A stretch of DNA of 64,000 bases from Erythrocercus mccallii (taxonomy: Eukaryota; Chordata; Aves; Passeriformes; Dicruridae): the NCBI GenBank assembly GCA_013397435.1, contig VZRG01001653.1:99043-163042 (forward strand), written 5' to 3'. The translations under genes and the position numbers were made by a program. Below are positions 13,401 through 22,000 of the stretch, piece after piece. The notes below the pieces were generated by a model. That model searched no databases and was not told the DNA's origin. It saw nothing but the letters and a program-made list of their open reading frames with translations. Position 1 is the stretch's first letter. Every line of letters starts with the position of its first letter.

Positions 13401-16400
13401 ACTCGTAACTCCACTTCTAGCATGTCACTAGAGATCCTGAAGAGCTAAGAAAGGAACTTGAAAGGCAGTTGGAAGCTTGGCAGACACAACAGCCTGGAAC
13501 TCCAGAGGAGGTTCGTGACCTCATTTGAATATAAAACTGTCATAAGAATCCTTCGTTGCATTATTTCATCTTCTCTTACTGCTAAAACATTGAGGAATTC
13601 CAAGCAGGCTGGAATCTAAATACTCAAAATCAAGTGATACAGATACCATTTTTGTTGTTACGTTTAACTTACTTTGAAAAACATAGTACATTGTTCTTGA
13701 AGCAGGATGCTGTTTCATATCTTGTTTTGAATGTGAATGCAGATTGTCATACAAGAAAGACACCCTCAGTTTTAGCTGGGTACGGCCTTCCCCTTAATGC
13801 AGTGAGGTTTGGTGTCTTTCTTGAGACAGTGCTCCCCATCTTGTTTTGTTTTTTCATAATTCACTTTAATTTCTTTGTGTGATGTTGTAGGAGAAGGAAG
13901 CAGCACAGCTGTGGCAGAAGTATTTAGTACTGACAGCTCCTCTATCACAGCAGCTTTGTGAACAGCTGCGACTCATACTGGAACCCACTCAGGCTGCCAA
14001 GTTGAAGTAAGTTGGGTCTTTCTGAGGCTTCTGATTTCTTTAAACTCATGGGTTTGGGGTACTTTAACCTCTGTAAAACTGCAGATTTATGTGGTTTTGC
14101 ATTAAAATAATTATTCCTATTTGCAAATGCCTTCAATTTCCTTGTATGGGAACATTAGGTTATTTTGTGAAATGCAAATGTGATATAGTAGTAGGCACCC
14201 ATCCTGAGGATACTGCCTCCTACTTTTTTTTTTCTCCTGTGCAACAGGTGATCAATCAACTTCACCATTTGAAGTTAAGTCAAAGATTATGTTAAATGTC
14301 AAAATGTTTTATGTTGTTTATAACATTAAATGATTATTTTTTAAAGAGATACAGACTTGTCTCAAATTGGTGGAATGTCTGCCTTCCTTTTTAGGTACCT
14401 AGGTGTAAACTTCTTTTAAAAACACTGAATATCCATCTTACATTAAAAATGTGGGGGAATTTTTAAATATAACTAAATATCAGTATTAAAACTACCAATA
14501 TTGGATTTGTTGTATTTAAAAAAAAAAAATAATTTTGTGTATATGCTACATAGGCCATGGATTTCCAGAATGAGATATTTGCTGATAACCCGTCACTGTC
14601 TTTTTTCTCAACTTTCAGAGGAGACTACAGAACTGGGAAGAGACTGAACATGCGCAAAGTGATCCCGTACATTGCCAGTCAGTTCCGAAAAGACAAGATC
14701 TGGCTGCGAAGGACCAAGCCCAGTAAACGACAGTACCAGATTTGCCTGGCTATTGATGATTCCTCTAGTATGATTGACAATCACTCTAAACAGGTAAAAT
14801 AAAACCTTGGGAGAAGCATGGAGAAACCACCTGTCATTGATCTGTATGGCAGTTGCTGACTTGTGTCATGCAAGGCTTGTGGCTGCTGGAAAGTCTGACT
14901 GATAATTCCAAAGCACCTATTTTTCCAGTCCATGTGCTTGAACTCTTGTAACTTCCTAAAATGCCTAAAAGATTTATTAACAAAAATCAGTGAAAACTAG
15001 CTGAAAGGATGAGCTGTTAAGTTTTTTAGAGGTGTATGTATCCACTGTAAAATTATTTTTCTTAGCCTACAAAAGGCTGAAACTTCCTCATCTGGCAGTT
15101 TGTTGGAGCACTAAATATCCATTCATCATAGCCCATTTGTAGGGTTTTTTATTAATTAAAGTGGTGTATTTCCTTCTGAACAGTTCCTTATTTATTTCAT
15201 TAGCCTACCTAAAGAGGTGTCTCTAAATCAATCAGCTGAAGCCCTCAAGCAGAACTAGTGTATCTTTATTACACTGACTCTTTTACATAAGAGAGGCAAA
15301 AATATAGGCTGTCTCTTCAATTATCTTTCTAGATGATGAAAAATAATTTCAGTAGCATTCTTCATATTTAATTCTGGGCTTTGAGTGAAATATTGACTGT
15401 GCTATTTTTGATGCAACTTTTTTCTTTATTTAACAGCTTGCATATGAATCCCTGGCAGTCATTGGAAATGCTCTGACTCTTCTAGAAGTGGGACAAATTG
15501 CTGTGTGTAGGTGAGTTTATTTGAAATCTTGACTTTTCTTCAGCACTTCAGAGCAGAATGTAAATACCAGTTTCATGCTGTAATTTTCTCCTCTTTTCTG
15601 AAGCTTTGGAGAGACTGTTCAGCTGCTGCACCCATTCCATGAGCAGTTCAGTGACCAGTCAGGGACACGGATATTGCGTCTTTGCAAGTTTCAGCAGAAG
15701 AAAACAAAAATAGCCCAGGTACACAAGAATGCCTCTAAGGCAAAAGTTTACCTATCTTTTCCAGACAAGATATCAGCAGCTTCATGGTTTCATGATCACT
15801 TTGTAACACTTACTGTTTTTTTGTATTTGAAAGTCTGATAGCAGTTTAGATAACAAAGAAATAAAATGGTCATAATTTTGTAACAGGAAGAGTGTTTTCT
15901 CACTTTTAGTTCTGATGTATACCACTTTTATGCAGTCACTTTCTCTGTACTGGGTCTTAAAAAGTATTTTGGGTGCTGTTGATGTTCTTAATTTTAATGG
16001 GGAGTATGAGACTAGATACTTCTGTTTCTGTTGAAGGCAAAGAAATTCAACCTAGAAATAGGATGTATATTTTCAATTACGCTATTAATCTCATTAGCAA
16101 TGTACTGTGTTGATGGCTTTGCTAGCATTGGGAAAAAAATAAATTCTGTTTGAAGGCTCTCTGAAAATTATTTAGTTCAAAAGTACTTAATAAATTTAAA
16201 GCAGGAGTTAATATAGGAAAATGCCAAGAACTATATCTGTGTTAGGTGGTCAGACTGTCTTTGCATTTAAAATAGAGAGAGGTATTCTTTAGAAATGTTC
16301 TTGGTTTCAAGTTTATTATTTTTATGATAACTTGATTTTCTTATTTATTTTCTCTGCAGTTTCTAGAATCATCAGCAAATATGTTTGCTGCAGCACAGCA

Positions 16401-19400
16401 GTTGTCTCAAAATATTAATCCGGGTGAGTTTTTTTGTGTTACTGTGCTTGTTGCCATGGCAGCAGAATGCTAACTACAATCCCGAAAGTAGGATCCTGCC
16501 AGGAAGACTCCTAGGACTGAAATATCACTTGCATTAGGGCTTTGGGTTTTGCTTTTTCAAAAGCAGTGTTTGGTTGAAATTTAGCTCAACAACACCTAAT
16601 TCATATTTGTCAATAATTCACTAAAATTTTGTGTAAGACTTTTTAAGAAGGCATGCCTTACCTTGTCTCCCTTTACCTCCTGCTTGCAGACTGGTTTAGG
16701 GCCTAGACAGTGCCAGTTTGGAGCATTGTCCAGCTTCCTAAGGACCCTGACTCTCTAGATACTTCCGCTCCTGCCTGAGAGCTTGAGTTCTCTAGGTATC
16801 CAGAAACACACTGCTCTGAGGATGGAATTTGCCACCTACCTGCCTTTCATTGTCCTGCAGCTTTAGGTCACAAGCTGCTTGAATTTCCAAGAAAAGGTGG
16901 AAGACTGCTTGCCTTGTGTCTGCCCCATAGTGAGTCTGACAGATCGCTGTGTGATAGTTAAAAGCTTATCATGGTGGCGCCTGTATTTTTTATAAGTTCT
17001 TGTTGTTGAAGTACTCCAAGAACTGGGCAGTCTGGGATTTATAATCCACAGCTGCTTTGCCACAGGGTGGCCAGGATGTCACAATATTCTGAGGGGGAGC
17101 TGGATCCAGTTCTGTTAAACTAGGCAGGGATGCAACACCAATCAGCTCCTTAGAATTAGGGAGCTGGCAAGAAAAAAGGCTGGAGGATCCATCACCTCTT
17201 TCGGTAAAAAGACAAAGCCCTGTCACATTTGGGGCTTGTCTGCAGAAGTGTGTTCTGCATCCCTCTGTAACAATTAGGGCTTGCATTCCTGACTGTAATT
17301 GCTGTGATTTTATGTGTAATTAAAGGATGACAGATACATAACTTAGAATGTGCCTCTAGAGGGATGTATCTGACTCTAGGGACAACTTGGGTCAAGTAAG
17401 ATGTCTCCAGAAATGGTTGGTGCTGAGGAACCCAGCATGGGTGCTATGTCTGATGTTTCAGGAGGTTTACTTCAGACTAATTGGACTGCTTTGACTGTGT
17501 CTCTGAGTCTATCTTCTGATTTAGTTTCTTACAAAAATAACCCGTTTAGGACAGTCCAGGATCATTCTCTGATGGAAGCCAAGCCTGTTAAAGTGGGGAC
17601 AGCAGAGAAAAGCCTACAGATGGTACCTGCATCTAGAGAAACTGATTTCAGCTCTATTTCATTGCAGCAGCTGGTGCTCTACTGAGCTAATGGCTGGACT
17701 CTTGTAATTCAGTATTGAATGGTATATTCAGTATATATGGTATTTAACCCCTAGGCATGAAAGACAAGGCTGTGACCAAGTCTGTTTGGTATTTTCCATG
17801 ACTTTCATCCTTGATTATAGTATTGATGGATGGTGGGGGTTGTCTCTGTGTTGTGTGACACCCCCCTTCTCTCCATTATTTTCAGTGGTGTCACACATTA
17901 CTTTCTTTGTTGACCCACTAGTAACTGCAGCTTCATGTTAAACCAGAATTCTATTTGATTAAGAGTTAATTTCCTTAGGAATACTCCTTTTTCCATTATA
18001 CCCCAGGGCAAACAGCAAAATAGAGGTTTTATCTTTTTAAACGGATTACTCTGAACTTACTGGAATTTTAAATGTTCTTTGTGCTCAGAAACAGCGCAAC
18101 TGCTTTTGATTGTATCTGATGGAAGAGGCCTTTTCTTGGAAGGCAAGGAACGGGTGACAGCAGCAGTTCAAGCAGCTCGGAATGCCAGTATCTTTGTTAT
18201 TTTTGTAGTGTTGGACAACCCTAATTCCCGGGTAAGTGAACAAGGGAGAAGTATTCAACTGCAGAGAATGAGAAACTGATAAAAATCTTTTTCTTGTCTT
18301 TTGTAGTGCCATACAGCTACCTTATCTTTTGTAGAGGTCAGAGATACTGAACCCAATTGCCATTTTCCACATCTGTTAGATCTGTCATTTCTTCCTACTG
18401 TGCTTCTTATCTTTTGTATTTAAAAAAAAATATATCTCTGCTTCCATGCCACAGAAAGGCTAAGAGCTCCTGTCTTCAAACAGAATGGTTGTAGCTCTTG
18501 GCCACCAGGGAAGCAGCTGGCAGCTTGACAGATTTGGAGTTTGAGAGATGCTTTGTTCCATCTCTGCTCTGATTCATCTTGATAATTTCTGACAGCAGTC
18601 CCCAGTTGACATGACAGCTGGAGCCAGTATGAGATTAAACATTAGACAGAAGGGAGTATGTGAGAGTTATTTAGTGCCTCAGTTGGGAAAGCTAAGTCCT
18701 GCATCTGGTAATGGGGGAAGAAAACTTAACCTTGGATGGGAAGCTGAAATATCTGGGAGTGTTTCAGGAAGGCTCTGAAGTGCAGTAAGTGAGCAAACAT
18801 AAGCCCAATAGTGAATTTTGTGGTAAAGACTCTAATTTTATGGTTCGTGTTTTCTTCCTGTATCTTTATTTTTGCATTCAAAACTCATCTATATTTATTG
18901 TTGAAAAACTAACAGTTCTCCTGCTGACAAACAGCTGAAAGGTTCTGATGAAACCTGGCTGTAGTATCAAGTGAAAATTCTGGGTGTTTTTTGTAAGTTT
19001 TTTTTTTCTGGGGAGAAAAAGGTGTTTTCTATAACCCTTATTAATGTCTGAGCTGCTACACTGAGCAGCTAAGAAGGTACTTCACAAGAAGCACAGCTGG
19101 AGTTTAATCTGATTTTTGTCTTTGTGGGATTTGTTGAAATACTATGAAATTGCTAAAGAATCTTCTATTAGAGCATTGCACAAACATGAGTTGAACTCAG
19201 CACTAAAGAGCTTACAGACTCTCTTTGGAAGGCATCAAATTAATAAAACTAAAGTGCCAACAGTAAACTCAAATCATAAAATGCTAAGAAAAGACAATTT
19301 ATTTGCAGAATTTGGTATTGCAGAAGCTTAAGCGTAGTCTCATCTAGCCTATAATTCATGGATTAGTACACTTTTATCTAAAAGGGCAAAAGCATTTAAC

Positions 19401-19768
19401 TGATTTATTTTCAGCTTCTGATTTACCATTGAACACTTAAGAGCCTTTAATCTTAAAAGTATTTTATTAACTTTTAATCTAACAGGAGAATTATACATGC
19501 TTAGAAAATAGGGTAAATTCTATCAGTGGTCATCGAATATGTGTGTCATTTAGTAGTAACATCAAGACTTTTTTTACAGGATTCTATTTTGGATATTAAA
19601 GTACCTATATTCAAAGGACCTGGAGAATTGCCTGAAATCAGGTCTTACATGGAAGAATTCCCATTCCCGTTCTACATGATCCTTAGAGATGTGAACGCAC
19701 TCCCAGAAACTCTGAGCGATGCCCTCAGACAGTGGTTTGAACTGGTGACTGCCTCCGACACTCTTTAG
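1003..19768 (+). CDS. MDN1: MDN1 (midasin), C-terminal 1,332 residues, 24 exons, 5'-truncated by window
   Basis: Midasin is the giant dynein-like AAA ATPase (Rea1 in yeast) that strips assembly factors from pre-60S ribosomal particles in nucleolus and nucleoplasm. The AAA ring lies upstream of the window. Seen here are a helical segment (local residues 1 to about 396), a very acidic Asp/Glu-rich linker (about 397-1000) and the C-terminal von Willebrand-A-like MIDAS domain (about 1085-1332). The metal site DxSxS (DDSSS) is at local residues 1126-1130, with SDGRG further on. In the family this domain binds the ubiquitin-like domains of WDR12/Ytm1 and NLE1/Rsa4. The 24 exons sum to 4,000 nt: one base completing a split codon, then 1,333 codons including TAG, with no frame break at any junction. 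The protein sequence closely follows mammalian MDN1 as I remember it. One intron uses a GC donor. Confidence 0.97.
2005..2231 (+). CDS. MDN1: MDN1 exon (window exon 2)
   Basis: Acceptor tgtttcag, donor G|GTAAGG. Encodes local residues 160-235 (WRDFEVCTSAVSC to SMSDCI) and ends one base into the next codon. Confidence 0.95.
2581..2727 (+). CDS. MDN1: MDN1 exon (window exon 3)
   Basis: Acceptor gttcaaaag (purine-rich and weak), donor G|GTAAGT. Encodes local residues 236-284, including FVEQFSTKVETVIRAVLYAV and the start of a Lys/Glu-rich stretch. Phase 1 at both ends. Confidence 0.92.
2949..3121 (+). CDS. MDN1: MDN1 exon (window exon 4)
   Basis: Acceptor aacaaag, donor AAG|GTAAAA. Encodes local residues 285-342 (EDAALLDVIKAGHITKLLDE to SYKQK), a helical segment before the acidic linker. 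Confidence 0.94.
3489..3650 (+). CDS. MDN1: MDN1 exon (window exon 5)
   Basis: Acceptor aactgtag, donor AAG|GTAAGT. 54 codons, phase 0 at both ends. Encodes FFNQSCYLLVRLKPMLCKYS through FTELALK, the last hydrophobic helical stretch before the acidic linker. Confidence 0.95.
3780..3917 (+). CDS. MDN1: MDN1 exon (window exon 6), GC donor
   Basis: Acceptor cccttgcag. The donor is CAG|GCAAGT, a non-canonical GC donor. It is the only nearby choice that keeps the frame into the next exon, because the GT five bases on would shift it. Encodes GFCLPKELLEDEAGEG through ESEDQ, 46 codons, and begins the acidic linker. Confidence 0.93.
4142..4283 (+). CDS. MDN1: MDN1 exon (window exon 7)
   Basis: Acceptor tgatttag, donor AAG|GTTTGG (weak, T at +3). 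Encodes IEDSFKKGEEKEKEDQ through AIEMSEDFEGKMHDGEWEKK, which is conserved in mammalian MDN1. An (AT)n tract begins about 60 nt past the donor. Confidence 0.92.
4340..4416. repeat. (AT)n microsatellite
   Basis: tatatatacatatacatata with a pure (ta)n core, then gttatatatatag units, about 60 nt past an MDN1 donor. Confidence 0.9.
4592..4764 (+). CDS. MDN1: MDN1 exon (window exon 8), acidic linker
   Basis: Acceptor gtacacag, donor GAG|GTAATA. Encodes EDEENSDEEEELDKQMG, then KLDERLWGDEDDDDEEED and TGPGMDE. It contains a GAT/GAA codon run at 4693-4722. Confidence 0.95.
4994..5137 (+). CDS. MDN1: MDN1 exon (window exon 9), acidic linker
   Basis: Acceptor cttaatag, donor GAG|GTAAAA. 48 codons, phase 0: EDSELVAKDDNLGTGNK through IHEQIDE, charged and low in hydrophobics. 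Confidence 0.95.
5776..5908 (+). CDS. MDN1: MDN1 exon (window exon 10), acidic linker
   Basis: Acceptor gctgacag, donor G|GTACAG. Encodes REYDENEVDPYHGQQEKE, then PLDLPDNLNLESNEKSDDEE. The DLPD.LNL motif is a recognisable MDN1 landmark. Confidence 0.95.
6528..6847 (+). CDS. MDN1: MDN1 exon (window exon 11), longest acidic exon
   Basis: Acceptor gaaatccag, donor CAG|GTACAG. 320 nt giving 107 codons with the split first one. Almost entirely Glu, Asp, Lys, Asn and Gln (EKNDFEIDEKPVDLNEAEKT to NQGLQPQ). A basic ORF in another frame is only a shadow of this exon. Confidence 0.95.
7050..8310 (-). mobile_element. CR1 LINE, 5'-truncated, degenerate reverse transcriptase
   Basis: A CR1-family non-LTR retrotransposon in antisense orientation inside an MDN1 intron. 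Read on the minus strand from about 8,250 it gives broken reverse-transcriptase text: YDEVTGLVDEGKAVDIIFLD, then LGIVLFNVFINDLNVGVECF, then KKDVKVLECGQRRATTVVQG and LSSLERRRLKGG. The CR1-type 3' UTR runs to about 7,050. A (TTTTA)n tract at about 7,147-7,190 lies in the UTR part. Stops and frame changes show it is dead. CR1 is the dominant LINE of birds and supports the host assignment. Confidence 0.9.
8346..8507 (+). CDS. MDN1: MDN1 exon (window exon 12), acidic linker
   Basis: Acceptor atttcag, donor GAG|GTAAAT. 54 codons, phase 0: EEEDKDNSEMDEQIPEAEER through ASERDQSKE. Confidence 0.94.
8874..8975 (+). CDS. MDN1: MDN1 exon (window exon 13)
   Basis: Acceptor ctttcag, weak donor CAG|GTTCAT. 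34 codons: ESGTGASSANQAEGHEST through SRKNTQ. The junction RKNTQ-SFKRKPG matches the mammalian protein, supporting the weak donor. Confidence 0.93.
9126..9327 (+). CDS. MDN1: MDN1 exon (window exon 14)
   Basis: Acceptor ccttttcag, donor G|GTACAG. Encodes SFKRKPGQADNERSIGDHNE, the basic patch HKRLRTMES and then EADAFEHIKQGSEHYDAQTY, a strongly conserved block. The basic patch could be a nuclear localisation element (inference). Confidence 0.95.
9793..9963 (+). CDS. MDN1: MDN1 exon (window exon 15)
   Basis: Acceptor ctttgtgcag, donor G|GTACAT. Encodes DVASKEQEKPIMPPEEKEE through KKSTATKPH, the last strongly acidic stretch but one. Confidence 0.94.
9964..11414 (+). other. MDN1: MDN1 intron, no further feature seen
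   Basis: AT-rich intron of about 1.45 kb. A short A-rich tract and a C-run (about 10,521-10,528) are present. I see no repeat family or RNA gene here. Confidence 0.8.
11415..11572 (+). CDS. MDN1: MDN1 exon (window exon 16)
   Basis: Acceptor tggttgtag, donor CAG|GTAGGA. Encodes GPGDVQPELQTFDSED, then ERSKDSTIHTAHQFLMDVPQ. STIHTAHQFLMD is a conserved MDN1 signature leading from the acidic linker toward the MIDAS domain. Confidence 0.95.
12551..12594 (+). other. G-rich tract with canonical G-quadruplex motif
   Basis: In an otherwise AT-rich MDN1 intron (11,573-13,420). Four G-runs (12,573-76, 12,578-81, 12,583-86, 12,590-94) are separated by loops of 1, 1 and 3 nt, preceded by GGGG and GGG at 12,552-12,560. 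It lies on the sense strand, so it would be present in the pre-mRNA. The rest of this 1.85-kb intron shows nothing I recognise. Confidence 0.8.
13421..13510 (+). CDS. MDN1: MDN1 exon (window exon 17)
   Basis: Acceptor ccacttctag, weak donor GAG|GTTCGT. 30 codons: HVTRDPEELRKELERQLEAW through PGTPEE. The helix LRKELERQLE is conserved; the preceding few residues differ from the mammalian protein as I recall it. Confidence 0.93.
13891..14006 (+). CDS. MDN1: MDN1 exon (window exon 18), start of MIDAS region
   Basis: Acceptor gatgttgtag, donor AA|GTAAGT. Encodes EKEAAQLWQKYLVLTAPLSQ, then QLCEQLRLILEPTQAAKL, which is nearly invariant in vertebrate MDN1. Confidence 0.96.
14619..14793 (+). CDS. MDN1: MDN1 exon (window exon 19), MIDAS DxSxS motif
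   Basis: Acceptor caactttcag, donor CAG|GTAAAA. Encodes GDYRTGKRLNMRKVIPYIAS, then QYQICLAIDDSSSMIDNHSK. The metal-ion-dependent adhesion site DDSSS is encoded at 14,755-14,769 and is intact. Confidence 0.97.
15437..15510 (+). CDS. MDN1: MDN1 exon (window exon 20), MIDAS domain
   Basis: Acceptor tttaacag, donor AG|GTGAGT. Encodes LAYESLAVIGNALTLLEVGQ and then IAVC, an alpha helix and beta strand of the VWA-like fold. Confidence 0.96.
15604..15718 (+). CDS. MDN1: MDN1 exon (window exon 21), MIDAS domain
   Basis: Acceptor ttctgaag, donor CAG|GTACAC. Encodes SFGETVQLLHPFHEQFSDQS through FQQKKTKIAQ. Confidence 0.96.
16360..16423 (+). CDS. MDN1: MDN1 exon (window exon 22), MIDAS domain
   Basis: Acceptor ctctgcag, donor G|GTGAGT. 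The shortest exon of the set; encodes FLESSANMFAAAQQLSQNIN and then P. Confidence 0.95.
18089..18231 (+). CDS. MDN1: MDN1 exon (window exon 23), MIDAS domain
   Basis: Acceptor tgtgctcag, donor CGG|GTAAGT. Encodes ETAQLLLIVSDGRGLFLEGK, then AAVQAARNASIFVIFVVLDN. The Asp of SDGRG is in the position expected for a MIDAS metal ligand (inference from the VWA fold). Confidence 0.96.
19580..19768 (+). CDS. MDN1: MDN1 terminal coding exon
   Basis: Acceptor tttttttacag, stop TAG at 19,766-19,768. Encodes DSILDIKVPIFKGPGELPEI, then EEFPFPFYMILRDVNALPET and the C-terminus FELVTASDTL. It ends where mammalian midasin ends, so the C-terminus is complete. Confidence 0.97.
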   Translation, partial: DSILDIKVPIFKGPGELPEIRSYMEEFPFPFYMILRDVNALPETLSDALRQWFELVTASDTL

Positions 19769-20530
19769 ACTTTGTAGAGGTCAGGACCCAGTTGCTGCTG
19801 CTGAACTGCTGAAATACAAGAAACTGCATTTTTTGGGAGGGGTCATAAAGCTCTTCCTAACTGGGATTATCCTGCAGGAGCTGCCCTGGGGCAAAGACTG
19901 TGTAAGAACAGAATGGTTTGGGTTCGTCTTCTCACGTGTGTCAGAGGACAATTATGCAATGGTTAGACTGTCTCCTGCTATTCCCACAAGTAAAGTAAAA
20001 CTTGTCTCAACTTCTCTTGTAATAACTTACTACCTTAAAAAAACAAAGTATTTGTAATATTAAGAGGTAGTATTATTCCTGCCGCTTCCCTCCCTGCTGT
20101 CAGTAAAACCAGTCTTGTTTCTGGGAAGGTATTTCTGCATTAGCAGTTGAGGTGTCTTGCAAATAAAATCACCTTCAGCATCACCCATGTGGAGGTACCT
20201 CTGGTGAGGAAAGAGTGAAGAGCAAGGGAGGAAGATGGTTTTACTCAACCAAAAAAAAGTACTTGACTACTTGAAACTGTTTTGCAATTTCAGTACAGCC
20301 TTTTTTTAATTATTGCTGATTTTTGCCTGGCGATAGCAGCAGGGAGTTTTCTGAATGACGCCGTATGCTGATCCCTGCCGTACCACTTTACACTGTGAAG
20401 TTTGCCCCTGTCCGAGGCAGGCGTTTGGGGATCTTTCATAAATCCGGTGTCTTGGAGCACGGACGTGATTTTTCATTGCAAAGCCTATGCATCTTGTATC
20501 GTCTGTACTAATAAAAAGAGGTACCACTCT
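19769..20530 (+). other. MDN1: MDN1 3' UTR
   Basis: Follows the TAG stop. AATAAA signals occur at 20,162-20,167 and 20,510-20,515; the second, followed by a T-rich stretch, is the better end. A further AATAAA at 20,572-20,577 lies at the border of the LYRM2 CpG-rich promoter. Confidence 0.75.
20510..20515 (+). terminator. MDN1: probable MDN1 poly(A) signal AATAAA
   Basis: Canonical hexamer about 740 nt past the stop, with cleavage expected 10-30 nt on. It is the last good signal before the downstream gene's CpG-rich start. Confidence 0.6.
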
Positions 20531-20578
20531 TTGTAATTACGACGGCTGTGCCTTGAATTGTTCAAAGCTTAAATAAAC

Positions 20579-20870
20579 CGACCGAGCACGCCCGGCCATG
20601 AATGGCGGGATCAGGCAGGAAATGGCGGCCTTGGCCCCGCCCGCGCGGGGCGGGCTCGGTGACCCCGTGGCGGGGCAGGGGAAGGGGCGGAGCCGCGTCA
20701 TGGCTGCCGGGCGCCTCCCGCCGGGCGCCCTCACCCTCAAACAGGTACGGGCGGGCGAGGAGGGGGCTCGGGCAAGCTGCGTCTTGTAGAAACCGTGCGG
20801 AGCTCGGTGGTTGTTTAAGTCCCTCGAAGCAAAGCGCCGAGGGTGCCGCTCGCAGCACTGTCCTGGGGCA
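20579..20870 (+). promoter_or_regulatory. LYRM2: CpG-rich LYRM2 promoter
   Basis: An abrupt rise in GC and CpG content covers the LYRM2 first exon. It has GC-box-like CCCCGCCC near 20,635 and GGGGCGG near 20,683. Two AATGGCGG motifs (near 20,601 and 20,621) fit the YY1 site often found just past the start of TATA-less promoters. No TATA box is seen. Confidence 0.8.
20700..20744 (+). CDS. LYRM2: LYRM2 exon 1
   Basis: Encodes MAAGRLPPGALTLKQ, donor CAG|GTACGG. It sits in the CpG-rich promoter block. Confidence 0.96.
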
Positions 20871-22000
20871 GCGGGCAGACTTCCCTCTCTCCTTGCCAGT
20901 TCCTGAGACGGCAGCAGGTCCTTCAATTGTACCGCAAGATCCTGCGGGCTATTCGGGAGGTCCCTGCTGAGCAGGATCGCCGCTACTTAAAGGACTGGGC
21001 CAGGGAGGAATTCAGGAGAAATAAGGATGCTACAGAAGAGGTGAGGATCGGGAACCTGCAACTCTGATTGCCTGCCCTCGGTAATGGTCACTGCACTGTC
21101 CTGGCCTGTGTCATGGGGATTTGGTTTGTAGGTGTCGCTTCCAGGCTGGTGGGAAGTCTCCTGTTACTATTTCCTCATATATGCGAGGAAATGATCCAGC
21201 ATCTCTAAATATTATTCCCCCTCTCAGCGGTAGTAATGTTTGTCAAGTTTCCAGAGAATAATCTGGAATTAAAAAGCTAAAAAACAAATACTCTGCCTAC
21301 CCAAATCACAGATCAGGAAAACCGTATTGAATATTATGGTAACTAACATAAACTTAGTAACGGTTAAGCTTTTTAATAGCTTTTTTTTAAGCTTTAATTT
21401 CACCTGTATTCCAGCAGAATACAAATGGGATGGTTTGGGATGTGAAGCAAGTGCAAAATGCAGAAACCTTCACATTTCTTGTATGTGTCCTGTCCTCTGC
21501 TTCCTAGTTCATCCCCTTTTCTAGCCAGCACCCAAGGAATTGGTGGCTGAATTATGCAGACAAAGCCTTAGATTATGCTGAGAGAAACCTGCACCTGCTC
21601 TGTAAAACCCATCTCCATATTGCTTGTGTTCTCACTCCTGGCTTGTAAAGGCAGTACACACAAGCATAAAGAAAACATTATTAGGAGTTTGAATCCTGTT
21701 CAAAACTGAGTTTTAAAGCAAAGCCACAACCAAATATCCATTTATTTACCTGTTTTTTAATCCTCTCAGAGACAGCAGTGTTACGTCACGCAGAGAAGTA
21801 AATGACACTAGTGTCAGTAAGAATTGTATGTATTTTAATGCATTAAAAGTCTGCATGCTTGCGTAAAACCCACGCTGTGTACAGATGTACGGTTCATTAG
21901 ATTCCATTCTGTTTTACAGGATGCAATCAGGATGATGATTACTCAAGGCAACATGCAACTTCAGGAACTTCAGAAAACACTTAAGCTGGCAAAATCCTGA
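20700..22000 (+). CDS. LYRM2: LYRM2, LYR motif-containing protein 2 (88 aa, 3 exons)
   Basis: A small mitochondrial protein of the Complex1_LYR family, whose members dock Fe-S assembly or acyl-carrier-protein partners; LYRM2 has been linked to respiratory complex I. Coding exons are 20,700-20,744, 20,900-21,040 and 21,920-22,000, all phase 0, giving 15+47+26 = 88 residues, the size of the mammalian protein. The LYR tripeptide is at residues 25-27 (VLQLYRKIL), followed by YLKDWAREEFRRNKDATEE and IRMMITQGNMQLQELQKTL. The ATG at 20,700 has G at -3 and G at +4 and matches the known N-terminus MAAxRLPP. In-frame ATGs also exist upstream. The basic N-terminus suits mitochondrial targeting (inference). 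Confidence 0.97.
20900..21040 (+). CDS. LYRM2: LYRM2 exon 2 (LYR motif)
   Basis: Acceptor ctccttgccag, donor GAG|GTGAGG. 47 codons from FLRRQQVLQLYRKILRAI to RRNKDATEE; carries the LYR motif and most of the domain. Confidence 0.97.
21920..22000 (+). CDS. LYRM2: LYRM2 exon 3
   Basis: Acceptor tgttttacag, stop TGA at 21,998-22,000. Encodes DAIRMMITQGNMQLQELQKT and then LKLAKS. Confidence 0.97.
   Translation, partial: DAIRMMITQGNMQLQELQKTLKLAKS

Larger units (their letters stand above)
14794..19579 (+). other. MDN1: MDN1 3' introns, nothing else recognised
   Basis: The introns between the last exons (14,794-15,436; 15,719-16,359; 16,424-18,088; 18,232-19,579) hold no repeat or RNA gene that I recognise. 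ORFs at 16,863-17,395 (minus) and 17,401-17,685 (plus) lack family resemblance or suitable splice phase and are taken as chance. Confidence 0.7.

Noticed and set aside
17401..17685. 94-codon ORF in an MDN1 intron, considered as an extra exon
   Set aside because: The protein join across the intron (exon ending 16,423 to exon starting 18,089) is already complete and in phase, and the ORF has no MDN1 resemblance.
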